Shown piece by piece: positions 25,561 through 39,706 of a stretch of DNA of 64,000 nt. Numbering within the stretch: the first letter of the stretch is position 1; every line of letters starts with the position of its first letter. The notes under the pieces were generated by a model. It was not told the origin of the DNA. It worked only from the letters and a program-made list of their open reading frames with translations, and searched no databases. A program made the translations under genes and the position numbers. The DNA is from Gorsachius magnificus (Eukaryota > Chordata > Aves > Pelecaniformes > Ardeidae), in NCBI GenBank assembly GCA_034008185.1, contig CM067084.1, positions 70,900,612 to 70,964,611 on the forward strand, written 5' to 3'.

Positions 25561-26398
25561 AACAGCCAGTGATAACAAAGACTTTCAGAAATTTTTTTTT
25601 ACTTTTGCAAATTCAAAAACATAGTATGTAGTCAAGGAATGGAATATTAGATGCCTATGTGTAGAACTGTAAAGGACACTGTTAAATAAAATAATTATTA
25701 ATGGGCTGAGGAGTCAGTCCTGTGAGTTGGTTTGCAGAAATGCACTGTTGTTGCAATGCAAATGTTGCAATTGTACATTTCATTCATATGCAGGATTACC
25801 ATCAGGAAAGACAAATGAAATTCATGTGAGTCCTTTTGCAAGACTCTTCTTTCTATGTATTGTCTTTACACACACTGGAACAAGCATGTCATCGAGAAAA
25901 AAAACATTGACATCAGTAGAGTTTCACCTGGGATGGATTTGGCCTACTTTTACTAATTGCGTCATTACCCTCAAGCTATGCTGAACAATTCATTAGTGAC
26001 AGGCAGCTGAATTTCTAACGGAGTGTGTAACCTAACTCTAACCACCAGCTCAGTAGAAACTACTCTCAGTAGCTCCTCTGGGCAACCAAGGACACCGTAA
26101 GATTGAATAAATAAGTATAAACAAAGAATGTTTTTCAATTTTCTCTCCATCTGGAGTACTGGATATTCTTCCAGCGCTGAAACCAAGGCACGTTTGCACA
26201 GTATTAAAGGCAGTCCTCTCTACCTTTTGCCATCTCCAATGATTCCAGTGAATTTAAGAGCATTTTTATAGAGATTTTCCTTACTTTTCACCGCTTTCAA
26301 AGAATAAGCCAATATGCCATGGGTTGCTTCATTTTTGAAAATTCCTGCTTAATCCTTTTTTTTTTGTAATCTAAGGCAAAGGTGAAAGTATGGGTTTG

Positions 26399-26412
26399 TT
26401 TTTTTTTTTTTT
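26399..26412 (+). repeat. poly-T tract
   Basis: Fourteen T in a row; a second run of about ten T lies at 26356-26365. Confidence 0.85.
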
Positions 26413-26459
26413 ATTTCTTCCTTCCTAAGTGCCTATTTTCATTTACTGGTTGCACTCCT

Positions 26460-26710
26460 ACAAATGATTAGGCAGTGCCAGGCACTGCTCCCGGCCGTTG
26501 GAGCCAAGGTGGCTGTTTGTGGCGCTCCACTGCCGGAGCAGGGGCCAGGCTGGGGTGGCTGGGGACAGCCAGCTCTCCCCAGCAGCTCCCAGGGCCATTC
26601 CCCATGGGTGGTGGCCGCAGGCAACTGCCCTGTCTCAGAGGAGAGCCGAGCTCACTAGCAGACAGGGCTTGCTCTGTGCCCGTGGGCTTGAGAGCCCGAT
26701 GGCCTTTCTG
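26460..26710. other. GC-rich island with a 17 bp palindrome
   Basis: About 250 bp is much richer in G and C than the AT-rich flanks, and several frames are open on both strands as a side effect. Near its left edge, 26472-26488 is a perfect inverted repeat, GCAGTGCC-A-GGCACTGC. CpG dinucleotides are only moderately frequent, so this is not a strong CpG island. It may be a regulatory element or an unrecognised repeat. No gene start is evident. Confidence 0.5.
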
Positions 26711-29461
26711 AACCTGCTTAACTTCCCAGCAGAGGTTTAACCTTGAGATCTGCAGGGGTACATGTCACTGGAAGGTACAGGCTGGGTTCCTGTGCTTTTT
26801 TACTTTTGCCTCTAACACTGCTTAGAGAGGAATGGTATTGATTCATCCCTCTTGTGTTAGGTGCTGGATAAACAGATTGTTTCCTACAGAGCTTGTAGTT
26901 TAACTGATGCGTCTGGTATCCAACATAGGAATTAAATGAATACATACCCCCACCCAAACAATCTTAGCTGTTACCTAAAGTTTCATTTCTTCAGACTCAA
27001 AAAATGAACTGTCCTGAAATGTTGTTATTGATCTCATTTTCTTTCTCTGGCTCATGTTCATATTTTTGCTCAGTAGCAACTCTTCAGGAGCAAAGGGACC
27101 ATCACTCCATCAGTGGGATATACTCCTCCTCCCCCCGTGGCAGCTGAAAAGGGCAGAGGCTGTCGGTGGACATTCACCGGGTTGTTTCTGGATCTCGGTC
27201 TGGAAATATGTACCTTTGTGAGCGCCTTAGCTCTCACGCACAGGATAGAATGCTGCTCATCTCACCCCACCGTAGGCCTCTGAAACCGCTGTTAAGAACC
27301 GTACCCTCTAGTGCCTGTTTCTATTTAGTGATTATAAAGGGGTTCGAGACGATCACCTCAGCTGCACCATTTGGTTGATCAAAAGCTGGGAGAGGCTGGT
27401 GCAGACATCAAACCTCTGTGCTAAATGTAGGTGTAGATGGAGGGTTGCTCAGCACGTAGCATGATGAAGTATCACAGACCGTAAGTGATTTCCTCACTCG
27501 GGCACTCTCCACAGAGTAAAAATCTGAGAGCAAATCTTCTGTTTCTCCTATACATCCCTCCACACCCCAATGTATTCAAGGGCTCTTTGGCCAAAGCCCA
27601 GCTTGCAGGCCAAGCCCCAGTTTTCCTCCCTCCTTGCCTGACTTGTATTTGAGGAAGACCTGCATTTTCATTTCGCAGAATTAGCAGTTTCAGCAGTTTT
27701 TCGGGAGCTGGGGTTGTGCCCAGCTGGGGCTTGCATTTGTGAATATTCCTCGTAAACGCTGACTAACGTGCACCTGCTGCTCAGTCAGGTCCCAGTCAAC
27801 ATACTGGTTACAGCCTGGGGTTGCTGTTGTCTCAGATGTGCTGATTCATCAGAGCCTCTCCCCTTGCATGCTGGTGTCTTCCCCTTTCTCCTGGAACTGA
27901 GTCCAGACCCTATCATCTCCAATAGCACAGGGTTCCCAGGAAAACAAATCACCCTTCATGAATCACCTCATAAGGCAGGCATTTAATAGTCCTCCACCTC
28001 TGGTGATCTACAGAGGCTCTGTGTAAATAAAGGAGCTGAATCATCATCTTCACAAATGTTTAACTCTACGTAGTCTGTAAAAAGAATAAGAATAAAGAAT
28101 AAGAATAGAAAAAGATTTTTGTAATTATACCTTACATGGCCAGTTTCTCTCCTCACCTTCACCATGCTGTTCTTAACCTCCCTCCTGTCCACGCAACCCA
28201 GCTGCTGTAAGTCCATCCATTTTAATGCTTCACTGCCTTTAATACTTCTTTGGTAATTTTTAATCTCTCAAGCAATGTATTACTTTAGAGGTGATTAATG
28301 AAATACACAAACCAATTATCAGACTAAGACTATTCTAAATTTTCTTTTAAACACAACAAAGTCTGGTGATTATAAACTGATTGCTCTTTGAATTGCAGTA
28401 GCTGGTGGAGACCCTGGTCAGAAGCGTTGCCTCACTGAAGATGTGATGCAGTTGACCACACGCCTCCTGCCCGGCTTCAGATGAGCACATCAGGGAAGGC
28501 TGTGTGCTGGGGGCTTTGGTGAACACAGAAGGAGCTGGGACCCACGGACCAAGTCTAACCTTCTACTCTTGAGCTGTAGCTCTGCTTCTGACACCTTGGG
28601 ATGCACGTGGGTCTAGTTTCAACAGGAGGGACTCCAAAACTATTCAGAAGCAAATAGCAAAGAGACTTCCTTGGGAAGTACACTTGAGACTTCTCAGACT
28701 AAGGAGGAAGCTGGACATGGCCCTTCCCTTCCCCGAGTTGGTGCTTAAAAGAAGAGTGCCACTGCCTTGCTGGCAGCATTATTTTCAACCTTACCCACAG
28801 AGGAGGGCTGTGGGTTCTGCAGCCTCCTGGGTGTCATGCACTGTCCTGAAACAGGCTCTGCAGCTGCAGAGAGGAGCAAGGGTTTGGGTGCATCTGTCTA
28901 CCTTTATCACCCATAGTTGTGCCATGCAGTTTTGAGTAATGTTACTACATGCGAGTTAGTTTAGCACTTCAAGAATAAAGTCGGAATGGATATTGGCAAG
29001 TTTAAAAGGTGTATTGGACAGTATAGATTGAGACAGCAAAGAGTTGTCCCATCTTAAGCAGATTTCTTGCTATAACTTTTCAAGGAAATAAGTTTGTCTT
29101 GTTCTGTGAAATGGCTAAAAGATTTTAGGGGGACCATTTAATAACTATGTGCAGTCCCAGGAGATAAATAGGACAACAGAAAATGAGGTTTTCAAAATTC
29201 AAGGAAATGTAGCATGCAGCAATGGTAATTTGGCACAGAGCTTACAGAATAGATTTCATTTTTTTCTTAACAGAACAATAATTGAAAACTGACTTAGCCT
29301 CTTAAATAAACCAGTGACAGCTGGGAAAATCAGCAGATTGGCCCTTTGTGCCTGTTTATAGTAGAATTTGGCAGTGAGATAGTTGATGCAGTCTCTATAG
29401 GACGCAGCTATTATGTCTTCCAGATGTGCTTGACCTTTATCTTGGATAAAAAAAGTCTTGC

Positions 29462-29525
29462 CATAGAAACTATCAATTTATATACTCTTAGCCTATAGAA
29501 ACCATCAATTCATATACTCTTAGCC
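29462..29525 (+). repeat. 32 bp tandem duplication, two copies
   Basis: The unit CATAGAAACTATCAATTTAT plus ATACTCTTAGCC occurs twice, at 29462-29493 and 29494-29525, with about three mismatches. It is non-coding. Confidence 0.9.
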
Positions 29526-31581
29526 CACATCATCAGCTTCTTTAAGGTGCTGAAAAAGCCCTCTTGTGATGGTTATGCTTCCATTGCCATTCAGTACAGA
29601 TGTCTAACTTGCAAGTGCTTAGATTTTCAAGCATGAGTACATAATTTCAGCTCAATGTGCCTGTAAAGCTCCTATATGAAGAAGTTCTGTAATATGGTAA
29701 GGGTTGCTCAGTACTTGCAGAGGGACATTTAGGAGGTCCTTCCTCGGTTAGCTACTCGCAGTGGGGGAAGTAGAAAGAAAAATGGCAACAGCTTCTTCAT
29801 GGGTTGACTGTTATTATTTACTTCTGTGTACAGGATGACGCTACTGTTCTCTCTCGCTCTTTGGGGGGAACTATATCAAACACAGTTCCCAGCAAAGAGT
29901 TAAGCTACAGACAGCTTAATGCTAACATGCCAAATAGTTGAGAAGAGTCTGGGCCACCTCGTACCTCCTGGCTCTAGGGGACATGAGCAGGAGTACTACC
30001 GATGCCAAGCCCATGTCACTGTAAATTGTCCCACTGGAAAAAACCCAGAGCCAGGAAAGAAAGAAAGAAAAGGAGCCTCTGGCTATAAATGCACTTGAGC
30101 CAAAGGAGGATTTCCAGTATGTTAATTTGACCATGTCAAAAACTATAGTGGCACTCAGATAGACTGGCACTAGAATAGAGTGAATTTCATACATCAGTGT
30201 TTATAGGGAGGAGAATTAGGATGTAGTAGAGCAGAGGGGAATGGGGAAAATGTATGGAGTGCTGTGGGATGAGATGGGAGCTGTGGGAATCTTGGGCTTG
30301 GCCTGTCAGAAGAGAGGGAGAGGTTGAGAGGGTCACGTCAGGTTGAATAGAGGACTTGTTTTGATGGGAAATAAGGCAAGACAAAATGTTGAGTAGGTTC
30401 GTACTTGCTGTCACATGCTCTGGACTGATAGCTGAAGGGCTATGGCTCCCTGCTCCCAATGGTTTTGTGTCATCTGTGTTGCTCGGTTAACCCTATGGTG
30501 ACTGAATTTATTGCTTTCCTTTTCATATTGAGTAGATGTGAGATCTCCTGAGACAGAATACAAGTTCAAGTACAGGAAACCAGGGTGACACACTAGCTCA
30601 GAGAGTGATGTATCCTGGTGAGTGCATCTCAGGCACCCGCAATGCAGCACTGCAAATCTTCCACCACCCCCACACACTCCTTCTGCTAACACATGAGCCA
30701 GTATGTCTTGGCCTCCTGTGACCGGACAGGCTCATAGATGTGTATCTGTCACCTGATCTGAGGCATCATGTTCCCACAGGGCCAGCTCATTAGGTATTTG
30801 TATACAGATGCCTTGTGTTGGGAATTTAAAGGGTTGGAGGAGTGTGTGGCAGGGTGGACTAAGGTTATGGCAGAAGAAACCTGGCTGAAAGCAAGACTAT
30901 ACCCAAGCTGTGCAAGCTGGTGGCCCACCAGTATGGTCCACTGACAGCAACGATGGATGCAACTCTGCCCTCTCCATTGCTGTGGGACAGGAAGGGAACC
31001 TTATAGAAAGGCAGGGATATACAAATGATGCAGGGAAGAGACCAGAGAGGGGCTGAACAATGTTCTCTCATGTCCACATTTTGAGATCTTGTGACACAAC
31101 AGTAGGCCAGTTTCAAAGAAGTAGGAGAATTCTGGAATGTAGTATCTGGAAGACCATGTAACAGCATTTCTACAACTGATTTTCTGAGGAGTTGTTTGTG
31201 GGAAATTAAAAAAAGAAACAAACCCACGGTAATTGTTCAAGTTGCACGCAAAAATGCACGCAAATCAGAAATCTTTCTTTTGAGCCTTCATGGCTGTCTT
31301 CTGACTCTTCTACTGAGATGAAAATACCAGCTGGCAGCAGGTGGATGGTGGTTTCTGAGATGTTTACTGAAGATAGGAATATTTTTAGAAGAGACGATAG
31401 GCAAGGCAGAACTGTGCTTCATCATACTGAGTCTCTAGTTTAATGTTGTTGGAAGGCATTGCTTAGTGGCATCTCTAAACAGAGCTGTCTTCCTGTGTTT
31501 AGCAGAGCCCCCCGAAAGAGATGAATTCTGAGTATAAATCCATGTTTCTTTCACCACTGAGGAATGGTATACACTTCAGTT

Positions 31582-31952
31582 TGTTCTCAGAAGACTGACA
31601 GGGATCTCATTAACACTTACAAATATCTTAAGGGTGGAAGTCATGAGGACGGAGCCAGACTCTTCTCAGTGGTGCCCAGCGACAGGACAAGGGGCAATGG
31701 GCACAAACTGAAGCAGAAGAGGTTTCAGCTGAGTAGGAGGAAGAACTTCTTTACTTTGAGGGTGACAGAGCACTGGAACAGGCTGCCCAGGGGGGTTGTG
31801 GAGGCTCCTTCTCTGGAGATATTCAAAGCCCGCCTGACGAAGTCCTGTGCAACCTGCTCTAGGAGAACCTGCTTTAGCAGGAGGGTTGGACTAGATGATC
31901 TCCCGAGGTCCCTTCCAACATTTGCCATTCTGTGATTCTGTGATTCTGTGAT
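31582..31952 (+). mobile_element. CR1 LINE 3' fragment with ATTCTGTG tail
   Basis: This plus-strand CR1 3' end has a frame open from 31564 to the stop at 31935. It reads [59 protein letters not shown], which is the C-terminal end of CR1 ORF2. It closes with the family's repeated 8-mer tail (ATTCTGTG, three copies, 31928-31950). It is heavily 5'-truncated, as most CR1 copies are. A reverse-strand frame over 31725-31970 is a shadow. Confidence 0.93.
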
Positions 31953-32850
31953 ATTTGGGACTTTAATCATTTCACAGTATCTTTAAATCATGAGGCAAAT
32001 CAGAGAAGGCAGTAAAGCAATATGGTAAAATGCATTTCATCAAAATGACAAAAAATGTTGAAATAGCCACAAATAAAATGGAATTTGACAAGTGGGAGGA
32101 GAAAACAGCTGTGTCAGCTGTTTCACTGCTGTGTAAACAATTTAATGGAATTACGAATTCACTTCTGTTACACTGTAACATAGATAAAAAGGTTTTTCGC
32201 AGACAGTGTTCCTCAGCTTTCATCAGAAGCCCTCCTCTTGAATCACAGGTGGCTTCAGTAATTTCGTAACATATGGTAAGCCGTGTTTATGGAGTGATGT
32301 GCAGATGTTTCAGCCCAAGCCTCCGCAGATGCTCCTCTTGTCTGGGCCGCTGGGGACGGGCAGGTGCTGTCAGACCATATGGCCAGGGCCACTGGGTTCA
32401 GGCCGTGCCTCACGCTTTATGCTTGCTGCGACGAGAAAAACAGCAGCCCGTCATCTTAGCACCCTCCTTGTGACTCTTCCAAAATGCACCTCATTGCTGC
32501 TCAGCTTTAACCCATACCTGTGATCTTTGGCAGATTTAACGGGGTTTACACCCCATCACTCACATGCTTCCTGAAGTTTGAGGACAAAGAAAGAAGACAT
32601 TTCCCACACTGTTAGACCAGGCATATTAGACAGCAGGTGGTGCCTGAATGTGGCCTGTCCTCACGCTGTGGCTCGGCTAGAGGCTAAGAGAACACGGAGC
32701 TGGTGTCCTGGGTCTTCTGCACCCAGGTTCCCGTGAGCTGCGGAGGCAGCTTCCATGTGCCAGGGAGCTGCTCGCTTCTTCTTCAAGTCCCTGCACCCCT
32801 CATGAGCTGAAAACCTTTGGCTCAGGGACCACTGGTTACTATAGACTATT

Positions 32851-32868
32851 CGGGGGGTGGGGGGGGAT
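32851..32868 (+). repeat. short G-rich tract
   Basis: CGGGGGGTGGGGGGGGATAG: two long G-runs split by one T. It is probably polymorphic in length. There are not enough separate runs for a standard quadruplex unless the long runs are subdivided. Confidence 0.7.
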
Positions 32869-33790
32869 AGTTTAACTGTTGACTGGCTTGCTTTGCCACA
32901 TGCGCGCTGTAACCTGCAGGAGACGTGGCAGAGTTTGTATGGGCGCACTGTGTAGGGAAATGCATGAGGAAGGGCTGTAGACAGAGTTTGCCTTTGAAGT
33001 GTGGAAATAGTACAATGTAATAATTTAAAACACATTGCTTAAGTAATTAGAGAGGGTGTATGCATTGAAATGGAGTTTGCATTAAACCTTCAAGCCCTTC
33101 AAAGCATTTATAATTTACATAGCTATATGTTAATCCACAGAAAATCTATAGTTCTGAATATTCTCATAGCAACCACAGTTCAACAAATGATTTCCCTGGG
33201 CTATTTAGGCATACCACTGCTATTAGGTCCTCTGACTTTTAATTAAGAGCAAATAGCTCTAAACATCTTGAGGTAATTAAAACTATAATATCTTCTGTAG
33301 GATGCATTTGTTAAAGTAACAGTCATTTCCCTACGTGACTTTATTACTCAAAAATATAACTGCAACTTCATTAGACAAATGAGGTTATCCATTTTTTTAA
33401 TAAACTTAAAATGCAAAATATGCTCACAGTTCTGCTGCGATTCTTGAATGCAATAAAAGAATTCCCTCTCTTACATTTTACAGTGTAATTCTTGAGATAA
33501 TGATCTTATTAACCTTCATTATAATTCTAATTAATATACCATATCACAAATAGTCCCTTATTATCTCTTTGCCATTCATAATGCTTTCATAAGCAGTTGA
33601 TCACTGTGGTAATGTTATGACTCCCTGTTAAAAAAACACGCACACACACCTACCTTTGCCCATTCATTTCTGGCTGAATTCTGGCAAAAAAGAAGTAACA
33701 ACCAGAGGGAAAACTATTTGTCTAAGCCTGCTTAAAAATTGTTTATTTTTGCATCTGAACACACATGCATGGACGGAGTTTTGTAAATAA

Positions 33791-33817
33791 GTGTGTGTCT
33801 TGTCTGTGTGTGTGTGG
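33791..33817 (+). repeat. imperfect (TG)n microsatellite
   Basis: TG dinucleotide repeats broken once by CTTGTC. A short CA stretch lies at 33638-33650, so the two could pair as an imperfect inverted repeat. Confidence 0.75.
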
Positions 33818-34923
33818 ATGAAACCCATATCTTTAAAATGAAAAGGTTGCAACATGTTCCAATAAACTACTGGATTTCAGAAGTTTTTAGAGAATAATAT
33901 TATTCCAGGTGTTGCCTAGATACATAGGGAAGCAAAAAATAATGAAACAAAAATTGCAACAGATGTAATTACTTAAAGTAGCGGTTTAAGGAGAGACTTC
34001 ACTGTGTATGAAAACTTACCGTGGGTCAGTCTGATCCTTATGTCCAAGCTATCTCTAAATTCTAAAACTCCTTGGAGTTTTCTGCAAAAACTATTGACTT
34101 CCCTCTCTCTCATATAGTAGAAGTTACTCGTAAAAGTATGTACCCGTTATTTCCTTTTCTCTGTCCTTGCCAAATGCACCTCTGTCCTTCTCATTTCCAT
34201 GCCAAATACAAGAGACCATTTGCACTTTCTCTTAGCACGGGACCTTGGCACTGTCCCTTGCTTCCTCTGTCTTTCCGCTGCCTTCTATATTAGACTAAGT
34301 GCAAGCTCTTGGTCTTTACTCTCGAGAGTCATCATAGCCTAATCCTAATTTTGAAATCTTTCATTCACTGACAGGATATTTACTCCAGCCTCCATGATGC
34401 CATCATTGATGCCAAGTGCTGGCTACCTTTTTCTCATAAGATTCCTTTCCAAAATAGAAATCTCTCAGAAAATATCCAGAGAAGTTTCCCATTAGCTTCT
34501 TGTACATCTCACCCTTAAACTTCCCTGGCACTGTGTTTATAAAATATTGGGCCCAAAATGACGACTGGAACATTGAGATTGCTGCACATAGTGCTATCTA
34601 GTACTGACATGCTGATTTGTTCATAGTGCATAATTTTTTGTCTTCTATTTAAATTGCAAGATTTTGGAGATATATTTGTGAGAGCTTTGTGCAGCACTCC
34701 GGATGGTGGGACCCTGGTCTGTGATATCTTTCATGCATTACAGTAAGCCCTCCTCCTCTCTCCACCAAGAATCTACAAACATGTGATGAAAAAATACAAG
34801 ATTTCTAGAATAACAGCCATGTCTTCCCATGCCAGTATGTTAATGACAACGTAACATCGAATCTGTATTCAGGAAAATGTCAGATTTAAGCAGTAGCACA
34901 TATATAGTAGTCTTGACTTGAAG

Positions 34924-34990
34924 AACAGCATTTGACCAGATGACATCTTGAGTCACCTCAACTCTTACGATGTAGGAACTTCTATGACTG
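34924..34990 (+). mobile_element. possible old CR1 3' tail
   Basis: The sequence TTGACCAGATGACATCTTGA, GTCACCTCAACTCTTACGAT, followed by TTCTATGACTGAG, resembles the CR1 end (GGACTAGATGACCT...TTCCAACTC...ATTCTATGA). It is short and diverged, so the call is tentative. Confidence 0.5.
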
Positions 34991-37900
34991 AGTCTTTATG
35001 GGACCTTTTAATTGTTTTGTTCTTGAAGTACTGTTGCATCCCTCAATGGGAATTTGAATACATATGAGAGAATCATTCTGGTAATTCAGAGGTAACGTGA
35101 TGGTTCTGAGAAGTGGTAAGACACACCTCACTACTAATGATGATGCTATCATGTTCCTCCCAAATAAACCAAACCATAATCTATCACATTGCAAATCTAA
35201 CATCTACCCTTCTGTAGAAGTTTTTGCTCTCTTAACATCAACTGAAGCAAAATACAGCATGATTCTTTCCACTCTGAGCTTTCTTAGGTCAGAATGAAAA
35301 AAACAAGGAAATATTTTTTTTCTTTCTTTAAACATCTAAAATCCTGTCTTGTGAGATTAGCTGGTGAATCAAGTTTTGGATAATATTATTATGGGAGAAG
35401 TCAAGCAAACAGAAAGATGACTCAAACAGTTTAGTGCCAGGACTATTTCTTAACACAGAGGAAAATCATCCTCTGGTTGCATATTGAATCCTCCCACAAT
35501 GAACAGGGAGCCTGGCAACAGAAATAAAACTGCAAATGCTCCAACTTTTGCTGTGGAACTGGCCTCACAGCTGAAGTACAATGAGGAGACACCGGAAAAA
35601 CAGACACTGAGGAGGAGAAACCATAACATGGCCAAGTAATGCTGTGCCTATCTCCTGGCTTGTCAGAACAGATAACCTGGTAGATAGAAAGGTAAAATTG
35701 TCTTTAATTTTCCCTCCCTGACAGAAAAACTCAAATGAAACCCAAAGCAAAAAGTGAGCCAAAAACACAGAGGGAAATTCCCTGAACACGTGTTCTCCCT
35801 GTAACTATGAGGCGTTATGCAGGCTAAGAGTGGATTTCCCCTGCTCAGGTAGGGTACAGCAGGACAGCATTGCACCACCTCCAAAGTAGCATCTGGTGAC
35901 TGTCGTGGGGCCACCCTGGAACAGAACCCACCAGTGAGACCAAAGAGTGGCTCTGACTGGATCCATGCTGATGGGCTGTGCCTTGGATGCACAACGCTCC
36001 ATGCAATGGACTGCTGTGAAAGAAATATATGGTTTTCAACTGCCGTAGAGCACAGCTCAACCGTGTGAATATTTGTGAGCTGAGCGAAGAACTGGGCTGC
36101 TGCTTACTCACTGTCTTAGGCACTTGTGTGTTTCTTCCTTGTTATGATCCTGTCGAAGATCGGATGGTGGTACCCTTCCTCAGGTGGAAAGGTAGTTTTT
36201 TTACAGAAATACTTTGTGAAAATTGTGGTCCCACTGCCCCGTGCATCTGGTTGTGGGATTTATCCACAGCTTTGGACTGGAACAGAATATGCAGTTTCTA
36301 TGGAACTGGAAGACGTTCTTTTAACAAGAATTTGTAAAGAGATCAAAACAAGCACAGAAACCTAATTCCACCCTATATGTGTCAAAACTAAATTTACAAC
36401 TGGGAATACTCCCCAGGAGATATGTTTTTCCTGGCTCCTCCATCACACTAGTGAAACACAGCCAGTGCTCAGTTCTGGACTTTGCAAACACTCATCATTG
36501 ATAAACTAGATGGAAGAAGCCAAGTGTTTGTGTGGGCTAAAAAAAAATCATTATTTAACGACACTCAGGGAAGTAACTTTTTTTGAGGACAGTTCAAATG
36601 GCACCAGCTGTTAAAGGAGATTTAAAGGATCTGCATACAGCACAAAACAAAACCGTAGACAGTTGTTTGGTCATCCCAAATAATGTGTGTATATGTGCAC
36701 ACTTTCCTTCAAAGTAAACCATTTCCTTCAATCTCTCCCTGGTGATTGAACACAAATTAGATTTGTTTTGACATTCAACATTTTCTTCCACTTTTGGACA
36801 AGACATACTGTAATCTGAACAAGATAATACTGTAATCGCATCATATTCTAAGCCCCTCTTTGACACGCTAAACATAGAGTTCATCCAGTTTCCTGTTGTA
36901 CCACACTTTTCTCCAGCTTTGAAGTCAATGCTGTTGCTCTTTTTGACATCCTTTGCTGCTTTGTGCCCCGAGGAAGCAGTAGTTTGGCACCTGGTTTCTG
37001 CGAGCGGAGACAGAATTACCTGTAGAAATTTTCACTTTCCACAACAGTTTCCATTTTCTAGGCAGGCTGGCATTTGTATGGGTCTAACTTCACATGTGGC
37101 TTTTTTAAAACTAGGGCTGGACAAGAAACAATTCTCCGATCATGTCAAGGTTGTAAGGAGCTCACGTTTTCTTACTCTTCCTGTGAGACTCCTGTAACCT
37201 TTAAAAAAATTGTAAAACACATCCTTCTCTCCCAAATACATCAATGCAGGTCAGTTGCTGATGAGAGCAATCAGCCAGTGTGGAGAGGAAAGCGTTCACC
37301 TCATTTCAGCCCTGTCTGACCTAGAATGACAAAATCTCTTATTGTCCCTATATTTTTGAAGGAGCTGTTGCATACTCGGATCAGCAAAACCAGGCTGGTT
37401 TAGACCTATTAAGTATTTCAGACTATGCTGTATGTCAAGTCTGTTTTCACCTTTATTTACCAGTCCACCAGTTCTGCACATTTTAGCAAAAGAGATTTTG
37501 CAATTACTTCCAGCTCACCGAGGAGAATAATAAGCAGTGGCAGGTCTAGGATTATCCTTAATAACATCCCTAAAAGCACACACAGTGATTTCTCTGCTGC
37601 TGCCTTTCTGAGATCCTGTTGCTCAGGAAGTTCCTAATCCTGTTCCAGTGCATTTTTCTGATAGAATAGTGTTTTTTTGCTCTTAGTGTCATGTAACATT
37701 AACTACGATGTCTTAAAAGTGTATGTGCACATTGCGTGTCACATATAGGCAAAAAACAGAGTCTAAGAATAACCGGGAACTCCTCCAAGAACAAAATCAG
37801 GTTTGTCTGACAAAGTCTATTTTCTATAAAATTTCTGATCAATATTGATTGTATTACTACATGTTAACAATTTTATTAGTAGAATCCTCCAGATTTTCCA

Positions 37901-39579
37901 TTATTTTGCTTGTGATAGAATCATGTTCAACATTTTTTTGTCCTTTTAAAATATTGATATAATATTCAACAGAGTCTAATCTGGTGGAATTTCTTTGATA
38001 CTCTTAAGCATAACACAGTGAGTATGAGTAGGCCGGTCAAGTCTTCCTGGTCAAGCCTTCACGACCTTTTGTCGCCAGTTATATGGGTCCGCTGATTTTA
38101 AAGTGTTTACCATAGTATGTGTTGCTTAACATCCTCCTGGGTTATTAAGGGACTGGAAACTATTTCATCACACCCCAGTGATGAAAGCATGTAAATACAG
38201 TGCAGAACTACTTGTTGAGCACTTTTTTTTGCCTCATTATAAACAATTTTATCATTACAGCTCGTATTTTTGCTATAGGGAATGATGTCTGTCTATAGAT
38301 TCCTGGTTTGATTCTTACATTTTAAAAAAATAACATATGACACTGTTAAAAGAGGTTTCAGTCTCGGGCAATGGTTTTCCATTGCTAATGTACAGGCTGA
38401 CCTGAAAGACCTCGTGGAGGTGGTAGGGCCAGCGTGCGGTACATGCTGTACGGCATATTGGCAGCAGAGTTGCTTCCTCTGGGTGCTTTAGAAGGTGTCC
38501 TGGCCCATGGGTCATCACAGTCACAGGTCTGACCAAACTAGAGCTCCATGTTGTCCTTCCACAGACTATTTTGCACCTCCTGGTTATCTCTCTGTGGTGA
38601 GAAATTGCCCTTCTAAACAAAACTGTCGTTATGAATTGAGGTGTTTTCTCTACCAAAGAACTTACAATTTAAAAATACTCTTCGCGTAAAAGGAGGAATA
38701 ACGATGGATATTTTATGATTTGGCAAAAATGAGTTTTTGGCAAAGCTGTAGTACAAAGCAGATGACAAGCAGGTGAAATGAGCTTGGGAGGGCACTCCGC
38801 AGGGGATGGAAGAGCATGGGCAGGCGAGGGGGGCTATTGCTCACTGACTCTGGGTCTTTAGAGTCTTCTGCAAATCTCAGCAGATGCTGGATACTTAATG
38901 TTGACCATAGTTCCCAAAACAAAAATGTAAAAACTGTGTACATTTGCTTCAGGAAATCCACTGGGAATTGTTCTAGCCACACACTTGCTGGTCAGTTCTT
39001 TGACAAACACAGTGAAGAGAGATTCATGCTGTGAGAATGCTGAACAAATGCAACCCGACCGCAAAAATTTGGGAAAGAACAAGGCAAGGTAGCCAGCAGA
39101 ACTGTTGCTCTCAGCAGAAACTGCATTCATCTCTTTCTGTGCCTCTGAAAGTAAATGATGTGGAATCCTCTTCTTGTATTTGATAAACCTGTGACTTGAC
39201 TTGCTTGGAGGAGAGCGAAGCTTTACGCCTCTGTTCCCACGGCCAGCGTTGGGGGCAGCCTGCTGGGATCGCAGCTGCCCTTCCCGCAGTTGGATCTGAT
39301 GCTATCACATGGAGGTCTCATGCGGCGAGCTCCCCTTTGCTCAGGGTGCTCCTCAGGCCAGTGAACCCAGCTGAAATGATCTGCAGCCTTACTCTGTTCT
39401 CAGGCTAATGAGAATTGGGGATAGCAAAGCATTGCCACAGAGGCACAGGGCTGCAAGAGGGAGCACAGGCCTCCGCCATGCCCATGCGCTGGCACCTGAG
39501 AGAGACCGGTCACGCCGGTAGCACGTGCTAGTATTAAATCACCCCACAGGTTTGAAAACACATTAAGTCAGTAAAGGAA

Positions 39580-39706
39580 ATCACAGAATCGCACAGAATG
39601 GCAAGGGTTGGAAGGGACCTTGGGAGATCATCCAGTCCAACCCCCCTGCTAAAGCAGGTTCACCTAGAGCATGTTACACAGGACATCGTCCAGGCGGGCT
39701 TTGAAT
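39580..39706 (-). mobile_element. CR1 LINE 3' tail
   Basis: A minus-strand CR1 3' end of about 127 bp. The plus strand shows ATCACAGAATCGCACAGAAT, then GGTTGGAAGGGACCTTGGGA and CATCCAGTCCAACCCCCCTG. It is strongly truncated. A plus-strand open frame starting at 39598 is an artefact of this repeat. Confidence 0.92.

Noticed and set aside
25971..26186. Minus-strand frame reading LGCPEELLRVVSTELVVRVR
   Set aside because: It looks mildly protein-like, but there are no clear splice sites and no family is recognised; length and composition fit chance.
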